Notes: a model not told the origin generated them from the letters alone. DNA of 40,498 nucleotides from Halarchaeum acidiphilum MH1-52-1 (GCF_000474235.1 NZ_BATA01000017.1:1-40498); one strand, 5' to 3'; shown: positions 15,288 through 24,282, counted from the stretch's first letter. Made by a program: numbers and translations.

Positions 15288-15872
15288 ATGTCCGAGTCGC
15301 TGTCGACCGCCGTCACGGTCGAGCACGAGTTCGCGGCCACCCCGAAGGCCGTCTGGGTCACTCTCTCCGATCCGGTGACGACCCGCGACGAACTCCCGGA
15401 GTGCACGGGACTCGAACCGGCCGACGGGCGCGATCTCCCGGTGGGGTCGCTCGCCCGCCTGCTCGCGGCCGACGAGGCGACGCGCGACGCGCGCACCGTC
15501 TCGCTCGGCGAGGAGTACGACGCGACGGTCGGCGCGAGCGTGCGGAACGTCGGCGTCGAGATCGACGTCGGCGTCACCGTCACCGAGCGCGACTACCCCG
15601 ACATGGCGATCGAGGGCGATATCGGCGGGGACGACGCGGAGGCGTCGATGGAGGCGACGCTCACCGTCGACGAGCGCGACGATGAGGGCTGTCGCGTCAC
15701 GTGGCGCGCGGCGGCGGACGTCGGCGGCCCGCTCGCGACGTACGGTCGGCGCCCCGTCGAGTCGGCGGTCGCGCGCGTCGCGAACGACTTCTTCGCCGCC
15801 GTCGATGCCCGATTGGCCGCATGCGACGGTCCCGAGAGCGAGCGGGCAGTCACGGATCCGGACTGGCCGTGA
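15288..15872 (+). CDS. SRPBCC-fold protein, CoxG-like
   Basis: 194 residues with the START/SRPBCC pattern: an N-terminal strand TAVTVEHEFAATPKAVWVTL, the D-x-LPEC-x-GLEP turn typical of CoxG-like proteins, central strands VGVTVTERDYPDMAIEGD, and a long C-terminal helix SAVARVANDFFAAVDARLAA. The family binds hydrophobic ligands or assists CO-dehydrogenase-type enzymes; here no such enzyme is adjacent, so the ligand is unknown. The ATG at 15288 follows a TATA-like CGCTTACG. Its 3' end overlaps the convergent VanZ-like gene by 23 bp. Confidence 0.7.
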   Translation: MSESLSTAVTVEHEFAATPKAVWVTLSDPVTTRDELPECTGLEPADGRDLPVGSLARLLAADEATRDARTVSLGEEYDATVGASVRNVGVEIDVGVTVTERDYPDMAIEGDIGGDDAEASMEATLTVDERDDEGCRVTWRAAADVGGPLATYGRRPVESAVARVANDFFAAVDARLAACDGPESERAVTDPDWP

Positions 15873-16194
15873 GGGCGCCGAGCGCGCCGAGAGACGCGCC
15901 GGCGGCATCGGCGAGGAAGTCGAGGACGGCGGGATCACGCGAGGGGACGAGCGCCTGCGCGAGTTCGAGACCGCCGCCGTAGAGCGCCGCGGCGAGAGCG
16001 AGGACGGCGAGCGCCCGGGCATCGTCGCGGCGGAGCGCCCACGCGCCGGCGAGGACGAGCGCGGCGCCGCCCGCGGCGTGCAGGAGTTTGTCCCACGGGA
16101 ATCCACCGGCCGTCGGCGCGCTCGCGCCGGGGAGGAGCGTGGCGACGGCGACGAAGAGGGCGAGGGCGAGCACGAGGAGGTGCCGCCGGGTCAC
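15850..16194 (-). CDS. VanZ-like membrane protein
   Basis: 114 residues with four helices. It has the VanZ-family pattern: WDKLLHAAGGAALVL (His in the second helix) and ELAQALVPSRDPAVLDFLAD followed by AAGASLGAL. Bacterial VanZ affects teicoplanin resistance; in archaea the role is unknown, perhaps in the cell envelope. The GTG start at 16194 overlaps the azlD stop (GTGA), so it is the third gene of azlC-azlD-vanZ-like. Confidence 0.75.
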   Translation of the reverse strand: MTRRHLLVLALALFVAVATLLPGASAPTAGGFPWDKLLHAAGGAALVLAGAWALRRDDARALAVLALAAALYGGGLELAQALVPSRDPAVLDFLADAAGASLGALGALTASPDP

Positions 16195-16538
16195 GCGAGG
16201 AGCGGGAGACCGAAGCGGATCGCCCAGAGGACGGCCATCCCGACGACGATGGTGGCGAGGACGTCCTCGGTGTAGTAGGCGACGCCGACGGCGACGACGG
16301 CCGCGACGATCTTCGCGTGCCCGAACGTGCCGACGAGCGTCGGCTGGAGCGTCACGACCTTCGGGACGACGAGCGCGGCGAGGACGGCGGCGGGGACGAA
16401 CGCGAGGACGCGCTCCGCCCAGTCGGGGAGTTCGCCGACGCGGCCCAGCAGGCCGATGAACGAGAAGCGCACGAGGAACGTCGGGACGGCGATGGCGGCG
16501 ACGAGCGCCCACGTCGTGAGCGCGTCGTAGGTCGTCAC
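16191..16538 (-). CDS. azlD: AzlD, small subunit of branched-chain amino-acid exporter
   Basis: 115 residues and four helices (TWALVAAIAVPTFLVRFSFI, VLAFVPAAVLAALVVPKVV, KIVAAVVAVGVAYYTEDVL, TIVVGMAVLWAIRFGLPLL), with the conserved AzlD pattern FVPAAVLAALVVP. With AzlC it forms an amino-acid efflux permease in the membrane. The GTG at 16538 overlaps the azlC stop (GTGA) and its own stop overlaps the next gene's GTG. Confidence 0.88.
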   Translation of the reverse strand: MTTYDALTTWALVAAIAVPTFLVRFSFIGLLGRVGELPDWAERVLAFVPAAVLAALVVPKVVTLQPTLVGTFGHAKIVAAVVAVGVAYYTEDVLATIVVGMAVLWAIRFGLPLLA

Positions 16539-17208
16539 CGGTATCGCGCCCCCGTGAGCAGGCCGGCGACGATCCCGCAGACGGCGCCGGCGAGCAGGCC
16601 GAGGTTGAGCGGCCAGCCGGCGCCGTAGACGGCGACGACCGCGGCGACGACGGCCGCGACGGCGCGCGGGCGGTCCTCGATCATCGGGACGAGGAGTGCG
16701 AGGAAGATCAGCGGGACGGAGAAGCTCAGCCCCCACGACGACGGGACGCTCGCGCCGACGACGATGCCGACGGCGGTGGCGACCTGCCAGACCGCCCAGA
16801 GGGTCGCCGCGACGCCGAGGTAGTACCAGCGGCGATCGACGTCGGAGTCCCGATAGGCCGAGAGCGCGAGCGCGAAGGCTGATCGACGAGGAGGTACGAC
16901 ATGATCGCGCGCCAGCGCGCCGCGTACTCCCGGAAGTAGGGGGCGAGGGTCGCAGAGTACATCCCCATGCGGAGGTTGACGATGACCGCGGTCGCGGCGG
17001 CGACGAGGAAGGGCGCGCCGCTCTTGACGAGCGAGAGCGCGGCGAGCTGCGACGCGCCCGCGAAGACGAAGACGGAGAGTCCCATCGCCTGCGCGACGGA
17101 GAGTCCTGCGTCGGTCGCCGCGACTCCCGAAACGAGGCCGAACGGGACGATGCCGAGGAGGATCGGGAGCGAATCCCGGACTCCGCGGACGAGCGCATCG
17201 CGTTCCAT
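16535..17208 (-). CDS. azlC: AzlC, large subunit of branched-chain amino-acid exporter, with an apparent frameshift
   Basis: The N-terminal half has the AzlC signature: RDSLPILLGIVPFGLVSGVA, AMGLSVFVFAGASQLAALSL, AAATAVIVNLRMGMYSATLA and SYLLVDQ. There the frame breaks near 16877-16879, where one base seems missing (GATCAG-CC-TTC). In the next frame the family continues: FALALSAYRDSDVDRRWYYL, a run of helices, then AGAVCGIVAGLLTGARYR. The restored length is about 224 residues, normal for AzlC. The ATG at 17208 fits the N-terminus. Azaleucine-resistance proteins of this family export branched-chain amino acids in bacteria; the archaeal substrate is inferred. Confidence 0.88.
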
Positions 17209-17270
17209 GGCGGACGTTCGATTCGGGGCACGGTGAAGGTCACGGAGTCGCGTCGAGGTGCGGGGCGAGG

Positions 17271-17309
17271 CGGTGGGGCAGGGCGGAGCGGTGGGGCAGG
17301 GCGGTGGGG
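17271..17309 (+). repeat. G-rich short direct repeats upstream of azlC
   Basis: CGGTGGGGCAGGGCGG at 17271 is repeated at 17289, with a third partial copy (CGGTGGGGC) at 17302. Five runs of three or four G lie between 17275 and 17309, with spacers of 2, 9, 2 and 4 bases. This could fold as a G-quadruplex on the plus strand. It sits 63-101 bases upstream of the azlC start. The rest of 17209-17461 shows no convincing gene; a 27-codon plus-strand ORF (17379-17462) has no support. Confidence 0.5.
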
Positions 17310-17461
17310 CGCGGAACGGATCGGTGCGATGCGACGCCGGCGGGAGGGTTCTTGCCGGCGTCGGTCGTCCGGGCGGTATGGTCCCATGGAGTCGAGTGCC
17401 GGGCGTCGGCACGCTCGCCATCGCCCACGAGGGCATGCTGGCGTCGCGCCTCACCGGGTAG

Positions 17462-17815
17462 TCAGCGCCCGAGGACGACCGCGGTCCGCACGTCCAGCGC
17501 CGTCTCGAACTCCGCGCGCCGGTCCTCGCGGTCGCCGGCGAGCAGGAGGGTGGTCTCGTGGGCGCGCTGCACCGCCGCCGTCTCCGCGTCCGTGAATCCG
17601 AGCGCATCTCCCGCCCGGTCCCAGAAGTCCACGTCGGCGAACAGGACCACGCCGTCCGAGGCGTCGAGCGCGCGCTCGTACTGCCGACCGAGGGCGCGCT
17701 CTTTCCCTCGGAAGTAGTCCGCGATGCGCGCGAGGAGCGCGTTGATCGCTTCGAACGGGAGGGGGATTCGTCGGCACGCGGCGTCCGGAATCGGGTGCAG
17801 ATCGGCCGAGGTCAC
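17462..17815 (-). CDS. Unknown protein co-encoded with arcS
   Basis: 117 residues, soluble, about equally acidic and basic. A helical middle (AINALLARIADYFRGKERAL, then GRQYERALDASDGVVLF) is followed by ADVDFWDRAGDALGFTDAET and a C-terminal helix ending in DVRTAVVLGR. I recognise no domain. The GTG start at 17815 overlaps the arcS stop (GTGA), so it is translated from the arcS transcript. A link to archaeosine synthesis or tRNA is a guess from that position. Confidence 0.6.
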   Translation of the reverse strand: MTSADLHPIPDAACRRIPLPFEAINALLARIADYFRGKERALGRQYERALDASDGVVLFADVDFWDRAGDALGFTDAETAAVQRAHETTLLLAGDREDRRAEFETALDVRTAVVLGR

Positions 17816-19572
17816 CGCTCCTCGCTGTGTCGAACGTCCACGACGACGCCGCGCGTCGCGTCCGCCATCGCCGACCCGTGGACGGTCGCGCGCCCGACCG
17901 CGAACGCCTCCGGGCCCTCGACGACGACCTCGTCGCCCGGTCTGATCGAGTCGTCAGCGGACACGACGCCCGGCGCGAGGACGTTCCCGCGCGGGACGAA
18001 CGCGTCGATCTCCACGCGCTTCGTCGGCACGTCGCTGGCGTCCCACGCCCGCGCGCCCGCGAGCGAGAGCGAGAGCGTGCCGTACTGCGGGACGAGCGCC
18101 GCGAGTTGCTCGCCGTCGCCGTCGAGCGCCTGCAACTTGGGGTAGCGCCCCTGAAGCTCGAAGTCGTCCGCGGGGAACAGCCGATCCCCGGCGCCGTCGC
18201 CGAACTGGTAGTCCGCGACGGCGCGCAGCGTCGCGGCCTCCCGCTCCTGCACCCAGATCTGGTCCTCGCCCTGCAGGGCGGCGTTCAGCTCGCCGAGCGA
18301 CTCGTCCGTCGTCGGGTGGTCCTCGACGGTGTACGTGACAGAGATGTCGCGCTCCGCGGTCGCGCGCTCGACGATCTCGCGATACCCCTCGGTCGGGACG
18401 TGCGCGACGATCCGCGGGTAGTCCGCCCGGTCGAGGTAGCGTCCCAGTACTTCGGAGACGAACTCGATCTCGGTCGCCGACCAGTCGCCCGTCACGACCG
18501 AGTCGTAGTGCTGGGCGGGGTAGGTGAGTTCGAGTTCGGTCGGGACGACGCCGATCGGCGACGTCATCGAGACGACGTGGCCCCGATAGCTCGCCGCGTC
18601 CTGAAACTGCCGGTGGCTCTGCGAGTCGGAGTAGGGTTTGCGCGCCGAACACGGCACGAGGAGGAGCGGGTAGTCGTCGAGACGCGGCGTGTACCGGGAG
18701 GTCACGCGCTCGGCGAAGCGCTGGATCTCGACGCGTCGCAGGGTGTCCTCGCTGGCCGACAACAGGAGCGAGTCGCGCTCGACCGGCGTGCGCTCCTCCA
18801 CGTACCCCCACTGCTGGTCGAACTCGCGGAACGCCGCGGTCGTCCACGCCTCGTGGCGGGCCTGCCCCTCGACGTAGTCGCGCAGGCGGCCGTCGCGGAC
18901 GCGCCCGCGAACGCGTGCGAGCTCGGCTTCGAGGGCGTTCACGTTGTGCGCGACGCAGTCCTCGCGGTCGAACTCGGCGATCGGTTGCCGGCAGGCCGGA
19001 CAGGCACACGGCAGTTCGTCGAGGTCGGCGAGGTCGTGTTCGCCCTCGGTCGTGAGGTAGCGCCCCTGCGTCCCGCGGACGACCGCCCGGTCGCCGTCGA
19101 CGAGGTCGACGCCGGCGTAGACGAGCGTCGCGACGTTCGACGGCGTTGCGACGCCCGAGAGGTAGAGCGCGGTGTCGTCGGGGACGGCGTCGCGGACGTC
19201 GAGGACGGCGTCGCGGAACGAACTCGCGTGGCCGACGAACCCCGGCGCGCCCGAGACGACGTAGACGTCCGCGCCGTGATCGGCCGCCGTGTCGGGCGAG
19301 ACGACGACGCCGCTCGGGTAGTCGACGTCGGGGTGCTCGACCGCGAAGGACTCCTGTACTTCGGCGGCGGTGCCGCGCGGGAAGCCCCGGTGGGGGAGGA
19401 TCGTCACCCGCGACTCGTCGCCCTCGGGCACCTCGCGCTCGGCGTTCCAGAGGCTCCCCGCGTCCGTCACGACGTCGTCCGCGAGACACGGCGTCGTCAC
19501 GGAGTCGGCGAGGCGCAGCTCGCCGATGCGGGCCGCGGCGTCCCGCTCGTGGACCTCGAAGTAGTCGGTCAT
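17812..19572 (-). CDS. arcS: Archaeosine synthase ArcS
   Basis: Acts after TgtA: attaches lysine to the nitrile of preQ0 at G15 of tRNA, the substrate for RaSEA. 586 residues. An N-terminal TGT-like barrel without the TGT nucleophile motif (residues 1-200) ends in a zinc site, CACPACRQP with later His. The core ArcS motif LVPCSARKPYSDSQSHRQF (about 315) is followed by LELTYPAQHYD. The C-terminal 80 residues (TKRVEIDAFVPRGNVLAPGV, GDEVVVEGPEAFAVG) are a PUA domain that binds tRNA. The ATG at 19572 gives MTDYFEVHERDAAARIGEL. tgtA lies directly upstream on the same strand, with a 10-bp inverted repeat in the gap. Confidence 0.95.
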   Translation of the reverse strand: MTDYFEVHERDAAARIGELRLADSVTTPCLADDVVTDAGSLWNAEREVPEGDESRVTILPHRGFPRGTAAEVQESFAVEHPDVDYPSGVVVSPDTAADHGADVYVVSGAPGFVGHASSFRDAVLDVRDAVPDDTALYLSGVATPSNVATLVYAGVDLVDGDRAVVRGTQGRYLTTEGEHDLADLDELPCACPACRQPIAEFDREDCVAHNVNALEAELARVRGRVRDGRLRDYVEGQARHEAWTTAAFREFDQQWGYVEERTPVERDSLLLSASEDTLRRVEIQRFAERVTSRYTPRLDDYPLLLVPCSARKPYSDSQSHRQFQDAASYRGHVVSMTSPIGVVPTELELTYPAQHYDSVVTGDWSATEIEFVSEVLGRYLDRADYPRIVAHVPTEGYREIVERATAERDISVTYTVEDHPTTDESLGELNAALQGEDQIWVQEREAATLRAVADYQFGDGAGDRLFPADDFELQGRYPKLQALDGDGEQLAALVPQYGTLSLSLAGARAWDASDVPTKRVEIDAFVPRGNVLAPGVVSADDSIRPGDEVVVEGPEAFAVGRATVHGSAMADATRGVVVDVRHSEER

Positions 19573-19673
19573 TGGCGACTGTGGGGGGCGAGAAAGGAAG
19601 GGTCTTGCCTTAGCGCGTCGCGTTTCGCGCCGCCGCGTTGCGCGTCCCCGTCTGCTCGTCTCGCACGGATCGC

Positions 19674-19738
19674 GCTCGGTCGGTCGGCTCTACGAGGCGA
19701 TCCGCTCACGGCTCCGCCGTTCGCTCGTCCGACCGAGC
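19674..19738 (-). terminator. Inverted repeat directly after the tgtA stop
   Basis: GCTCGGTCGG (19674-19683) and CCGACCGAGC (19729-19738) are perfect 10-bp arms with 45 bases between them. The right arm touches the tgtA stop codon. A stem of this size could end or protect the tgtA mRNA and separate its expression from arcS. Confidence 0.45.
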
Positions 19739-21235
19739 CTACTCGGTCTGCTCCTCGGGACCGGTCAGCAGGTCCTCGGCGAGGTCGACCGTCGCGACGC
19801 GCGGCGGCACGTAGTCGAGGGCGTCCGCGGGCCACGACTCGTGCGCGAGCGTGAAGTCGGCGTCCGAGTGTTCGCCCGCGAGGCGCGCGACGCCCTTCGC
19901 GGCCGCCTCGTACCCCTCGCGGTCCATGTTCGTCGGGGTCTCGGCGGTGAGCGGGTAGACCTCGGAGAGGTCGCGCGGATACGGCCCGAACGGCGGCTTC
20001 ACGTACCAGCACTCATCAAATCCGTCGTGTCGCGGTCCTTCGGTGAGGAGGACGTGCCCTTCGGGGGAGAGTCGTTCGAGGCGCTCGCGGTGTCGGAGCA
20101 CTTCGGGGCGACGCGCGGACTCCGCGGAGGCGTAGAAGAAGGTGTCCTTGCTCGCGGGATCGCTCGCCCCGTACTGGCGGGCGTGATCGAGGAAGGCCCG
20201 GTAGCCGTCGAGGGTACGCGGGTGGGCGTGCGCGCGCGCCTCGACGAGTTCGAGCAGGTCGCCGTCCCGGATCGCCTGCTTCACTCGCCGCAACTCGGTG
20301 AAGGAGACGTGGAGGTTGTGCTCGGCGAGCAGTTCCTCGCGGGCGGCGTCCGGCATCCGGCGCACCTCCTCGGGGGTGTGCTCGGTGCAGATCGGACACG
20401 CGCAGGGGAAGTGACGGAGGTCGGACAGCTGTTCGGTGCCGTGGACGGTGAGGTAGCGGTCGTCGCGGGCGTAGAGGGCGTAGGCCGCGGAGTCGAAGAG
20501 GTCGCAGCCGAGCGCGACGGCGAGCGCGAACATCATCGGGTGGCCCGCGCCGAAGAGGTGGACGGGGGCGTCACTCCCCAAGCCGCGTTTCGCGCCCGCG
20601 ACGGCGCGCGCGACGTCGTCGTACCGGTAGTCGTTCATCATCGGGACCGCCGCGCCGACCGGGAAGACGTCGAGATCCGTGCCGTACGCGTGCTCGCCGG
20701 CCTCCTCGCGGAGGTCGGGGTACGTCGATCCCTGCACGGGCGCGTTGACGAGCATGTCGCCGACGTCCACCGTCTCCGCGAGTTCGAGGCGCTCCTGCGT
20801 CGTGCGCAGTTCCTCCTCGGCGCGCTCGCGATCGACGTCCGGCGGCGTCGGGATGTCCACGGGCGTCCCGACGTCGCTCCCGATGTCGCGCTGGAAGCGC
20901 AGGATCTCCTCGGTGTCCGTGTCGATCTCGCCGTACTCGGAGAGCTGGAACGACCCCGAGTCCGTCATGATCGCGCCGTCGAAGCCGAGCAGGTCGTGAA
21001 GACCCTCCTCGCGGGCGCGCGACGCGAGCGCCTCGTCGCGCTTGATGATGTAGGAGTTCGTGATGAGCATCTGGGCGCCGAACTCGGCGAAGCGCGCGGG
21101 GTCGACCGTGATGACGTTCGGGTTGACGACGGGGAGGAGCGCGGGCGTCTCGACGGTCACGCCCGCCCGCGGGACGTGCAGGTCGCCGACGCGGCCGCCG
21201 GCGTCCTGCGCCCGGATCTCGAAGACGTCTCTCAT
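19739..21235 (-). CDS. tgtA: Archaeal tRNA-guanine(15) transglycosylase TgtA
   Basis: Exchanges G15 in the D-loop of tRNA for preQ0, the first tRNA-bound step to archaeosine. 498 residues. The TIM-barrel catalytic core includes Asp92 in [41 protein letters not shown] and [12 protein letters not shown]. The zinc site is [11 protein letters not shown] with a downstream His. The C-terminal third (about residue 340 on) is the archaeal C1/C2 extension ([20 protein letters not shown]). No PUA domain is present; in haloarchaea ArcS carries it. The ATG at 21235 fits the family N-terminus [17 protein letters not shown]. Confidence 0.96.
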   Translation of the reverse strand: MRDVFEIRAQDAGGRVGDLHVPRAGVTVETPALLPVVNPNVITVDPARFAEFGAQMLITNSYIIKRDEALASRAREEGLHDLLGFDGAIMTDSGSFQLSEYGEIDTDTEEILRFQRDIGSDVGTPVDIPTPPDVDRERAEEELRTTQERLELAETVDVGDMLVNAPVQGSTYPDLREEAGEHAYGTDLDVFPVGAAVPMMNDYRYDDVARAVAGAKRGLGSDAPVHLFGAGHPMMFALAVALGCDLFDSAAYALYARDDRYLTVHGTEQLSDLRHFPCACPICTEHTPEEVRRMPDAAREELLAEHNLHVSFTELRRVKQAIRDGDLLELVEARAHAHPRTLDGYRAFLDHARQYGASDPASKDTFFYASAESARRPEVLRHRERLERLSPEGHVLLTEGPRHDGFDECWYVKPPFGPYPRDLSEVYPLTAETPTNMDREGYEAAAKGVARLAGEHSDADFTLAHESWPADALDYVPPRVATVDLAEDLLTGPEEQTE

Positions 21236-21292
21236 TGGGCGGGCTTCGCGCGGAGAACGGCTAAGGGTTGTGTTGTGCGCCGGCGTCCGCGA

Positions 21293-22692
21293 CTACGCGA
21301 GCGGGAAGAGCGTCGAGTAGACGAGGACGGCGACGAGACCGGAGACGGAGATGATGGTGGTGAGCGCCGTCCACGTCTTGATGGTCTCGGCCTGCGTGAG
21401 ACCGCCGATCTCCTTCACGAGCCAGAAGCCGGAGTCGTTGTACCACGAGCAGATGTTCCCGCCGGCACCGATGGCCATGACGAGATAGGCGGGATGAACG
21501 GTGAGCTGGGGGACGAGGGGCGCCATGATGCCGGCGGTGGTGAGCATCGCGACGGTGGCCGAACCCTGCGCGATGCGGACGATGGCGGCGATGAGCCACG
21601 CGGTGATGAGCAGCCCGATGCCGATGTCCGCGAGCTGATTGGCGAGGAAGGTCCCGATGCCGGACGCCGCGAGCATCGCGCCGAACGCGCCGCCCGCGCA
21701 GGTGATCGCCGCGATATTGCCGCCGTTCTGCAGGGCGTCGGTGAGTTCGTCCTGCCAGACCTGTCGGGGGAAGTCGTCCATCCGCAGGTAGGTGAGCGCG
21801 GCGAGGAGGGCGGCGACGGTCAGCGCGAAGTTCGCGTCGCCGACGAAGGAGGTGAGCGGCGCGTAGTTCTGCAGGACGGGATAGCGTCGCCGAAGGAGCT
21901 GACGATGGTGTTGGAGGCGACGAGGACGATGGCGGCGGCGATGGGGAGACCGGACTCGGCGAAACTGGGAAGCGCGTCGGATTCGCGCTGCGCGCGCTCC
22001 TCGAGTTCCTCGGCGGAGGTGCCCATCGCGTCGCGCAGCGGGATGTCGATGCGTGCGTTGAGGAAGCGCCCGTAGACGATGCCGGCGACGAGCGCGGACG
22101 GAATCGCGGTGGCGAGACCGACGACGATGGTCGTGCCGAGGATCGATTGGCCGCCCTGACTGAGCTGATCGGCGACGGCGAGCGGGCCGGGCGTCGGCGG
22201 CACGAAGACGTGCGTGGTCGCCGCACCGGCACCGACGACGACGAGGTAGAGCGCGTAGTTCTTCCCGATGCGCGCGCGCATCGAGCGGGCGAGCGGCGCC
22301 ATCAGGTAGAAGACGTTGTCGAAGAACACCGGAATCGCGAGGAAGGAGGAACTCCCCCAGAGCGCGAAGTCGACGTTCTCATCCGAGAGGGTGGAACGGA
22401 ACGAGCGGACGATGCGGTCGGCGGCGCCCGACTCCAGCATCGACTTCCCGATGATGGCGGCCATCAGGATGGGGATACCGATGCCGGCCATGTTGTTCCC
22501 GAACGCCGTCGCGACGTTACCGGGGACGTTCCCGAACGCGACGTCCGGGAGGAAGTAGGCGTTTGTCGTACCGACGAGCAGGGCCGCGATGACGAGGCCG
22601 ACGAACGCCGGGAGGTCCCAGACGACGAGCAGCAGGACGACGACGGCGACGCCGACGGCGAACGCGGTTATCGGTGGGAGTGCTGCAACCAT
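21293..22692 (-). CDS. GntP-family permease (gluconate or related sugar acid), with an apparent frameshift
   Basis: Membrane symporter of the GntP family with about 12-14 helices. The N-terminal part shows VAFGNVPGNVATAFGNNMAG, IPILMAAIIGKSMLESGAA and AIPVFFDNVFYLMAPLARSM, then HVFVPPTPGPLAVAD, the GntP signature. After IVSSFGDAIP the frame is lost at a GGG run (21878-21880), where one base is probably missing. The next frame continues PVLQNYAPLTSFVGDANFAL through AQGSATVAMLTTAGIMAPLV to GGNICSWYNDSGFWLVKEIG. The restored length is about 466 residues, normal. The ATG at 22692 lies 30 bases from an AT-rich TATA and a palindrome. Substrate unknown; a sugar acid would suit the KDPG aldolase in the window. 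Confidence 0.88.
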
Positions 22693-22719
22693 GTGCGTGT
22701 CACCGACTCACTCTCACCC

Positions 22720-22757
22720 GAATAAATATCTATTGAAATGATCTACAATATTTCAAT
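22720..22757 (-). promoter_or_regulatory. TATA box and palindromic operator candidate of the gntP-type gene
   Basis: On the minus strand ATATTTATT (22720-22730) is centred about 33 bases before the ATG. Immediately upstream, ATTGAAAT (22732-22739) and ATTTCAAT (22750-22757) form a perfect 8-bp inverted repeat with a 10-base spacer, nearly one helical turn of symmetry. The surrounding 22.72-22.80 kb is strikingly AT-rich in a G+C-rich genome. A dimeric regulator bound there would overlap the BRE/TFB site. The rest of 22758-22913 shows no gene. Confidence 0.6.
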
Positions 22758-22913
22758 TATAGATCCAGATATACGCAAAATAATTGGAGATAGTTCTCGA
22801 TGAGTTCTCAGAAATGCCATATGATCGCGAGAGGGGTGCCGCGGACGCGACGACGCCGTCGCTCACCGGCCGCGATGGATCACGGGAGAACGAGAACGGC
22901 TATCGGCGCGCGG

Positions 22914-23495
22914 TCACGAGCGGGCGGTCTCGGACGCGGGACCGAGCGTCTCGTAGTAGAGCACGGCGAGCGCGGTGCGCGCGTCCCGGCAATCGCCGTC
23001 GCGCACCGACTCGTACAGCGCGTCGTACGGCGTCGTCCCCACGTCGATCGCCTCGTCGAAATCGAGGTCCTGACTCGCCGTCGGCGTACACCCCTCGGCG
23101 GCGAAGTAGTGGTGGACGGTGTTCGTGACGCCGTTCGACGGTTCGAGCGCCGTCAGGGCGGTGAGATCGTCGGCCTCGTAGCCCGTCTCCTCGCGGAGTT
23201 CGCGGCGCGCCGCGCGCTCGAAGTCGGCGTCGTCGGGTTCGACGCTTCCGGCGGGAAGCCCGCGATTCACCCGGCCGACCGCCTGTCGCCACTCCTCGAT
23301 GACGACGACGTCGCCGTCGGGCGTGAACGGCAGGATCACGACCGCGGGGGGTTCGTCGAGGTGATCGTAGTCGCTCTCGGTGCCGTCCGGCAGGACGACG
23401 CGCTCGTGGACGACGTCGAACCCCGGGCAGGAGTAGGCGACGTCGCTATCGATCGACTCCCACGCGAGATCCGCGCCGTCGGACTCGTCGCTCAT
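22914..23495 (-). CDS. Nudix hydrolase, ADP-ribose pyrophosphatase-like
   Basis: 193 residues with a Nudix fold. The Nudix box begins at the G of GSVEPDDADFERAARREL and ends in REETGYEA; it has one extra residue and an Asp in place of the first Glu of the consensus, while the metal-binding REExxG part is intact. Upstream EEWRQAVGRVNRGLPAG matches ADP-ribose pyrophosphatases, which hydrolyse ADP-ribose or similar nucleotide sugars; this substrate is inferred. The C-terminus (DARTALAVLYYETLG) closes the fold. The ATG at 23495 gives MSDESDGADLAWESID. Probably single. Confidence 0.85.
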   Translation of the reverse strand: MSDESDGADLAWESIDSDVAYSCPGFDVVHERVVLPDGTESDYDHLDEPPAVVILPFTPDGDVVVIEEWRQAVGRVNRGLPAGSVEPDDADFERAARRELREETGYEADDLTALTALEPSNGVTNTVHHYFAAEGCTPTASQDLDFDEAIDVGTTPYDALYESVRDGDCRDARTALAVLYYETLGPASETARS

Positions 23496-23541
23496 GCTCG
23501 CGAGATCGGTCGCCGCCCCCCTCGCCGTTACGGTTCGCCGA

Positions 23542-24282
23542 TCAGAGTTCGACGCCGTCGAGCGCGTCGCCGAGTTCGCGCACCTCCGCGTTATAGGTCT
23601 CGACGAACCCGCGGAACGCAGACGCGTACGCGCGGACGTCGCCGGGCGACGGCGGGGCGTACTGCGAGACGAGGTAGACGCCGCCCTCGCCGCCCGCGCG
23701 GACGTACGTCGCCCGATCGGCCTCGCGCTTGAGTTCCCAGCGCGTCCCCTCGACCGTCGCCGCGAACGTCCCGTACTCCGTCGGTTCGACGCGGTGGAGT
23801 TCGGCGGCCATCCGATCGGCGGCGTCGCGCATCCGGGCGACGATCCGGTCCCGCTCCGCGGCCACCTCGCCCGTCGAGGCGACGTCCGGGACGGCGATCG
23901 AAACGCCGTCGAGGACGCCGCGCAGCGACTCCACGTAGTCGACGAACGCCGCGACGAACGCGTCGTAGTGTGCCATCGCGCTCGCGAGATCGCGCACGTC
24001 CGGATCGGTCTTCGTCGAGACGACGTAGACGTCGAGACCCGAGCGCCCCTCGAATCGCAGGAAGTCGAGGTCGCCGGCCTCGTACTTCAGCGTCCACTCA
24101 CCGCCCTCGACGCGGAAGGTCCGACGGCCGTAGTCGCCGCCCTTCAGGCGAGCGAGTTCGCGCGCCAATCGCCCGGCGTGCTCGCGGACGGCGGCGACGA
24201 CGCGATCGCGCTCCGCGACGGTGGCGTCCGCGGTCGGCACCGGAACCGTCAGCTCCGCCTCGACGTCGTCGCTCGCGGTCAT
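23542..24282 (-). CDS. Haloarchaeal protein made of two tandem homologous domains
   Basis: 246 residues in two repeats of about 105: residues 22-128 (AERDRVVAAVREHAGRLARE ... GEWTLKYEAGDLDFLRFEG ... DPDVRDLASAMAHYDAFVAA) and 141-245 (AERDRIVARMRDAADRMAAE ... TRWELKREADRATYVRAGG ... PGDVRAYASAFRGFVETYNA). Each half has a helix, a three-strand sheet (YGxxTFxVExxxWxLKxE), a V-Y-x-VS strand and a second helix ending in LDGV. The product is soluble. I do not recognise a named family; it may form a pseudo-dimer. The ATG at 24282 has ACGTATCCG about 27 bases upstream as a weak TATA. Confidence 0.7.
   Translation of the reverse strand: MTASDDVEAELTVPVPTADATVAERDRVVAAVREHAGRLARELARLKGGDYGRRTFRVEGGEWTLKYEAGDLDFLRFEGRSGLDVYVVSTKTDPDVRDLASAMAHYDAFVAAFVDYVESLRGVLDGVSIAVPDVASTGEVAAERDRIVARMRDAADRMAAELHRVEPTEYGTFAATVEGTRWELKREADRATYVRAGGEGGVYLVSQYAPPSPGDVRAYASAFRGFVETYNAEVRELGDALDGVEL

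Noticed and set aside
17379-17462. 27-codon plus-strand ORF upstream of azlC
   Set aside because: Too short, overlaps the G-rich repeat region's flank, and no coding bias or promoter supports it.
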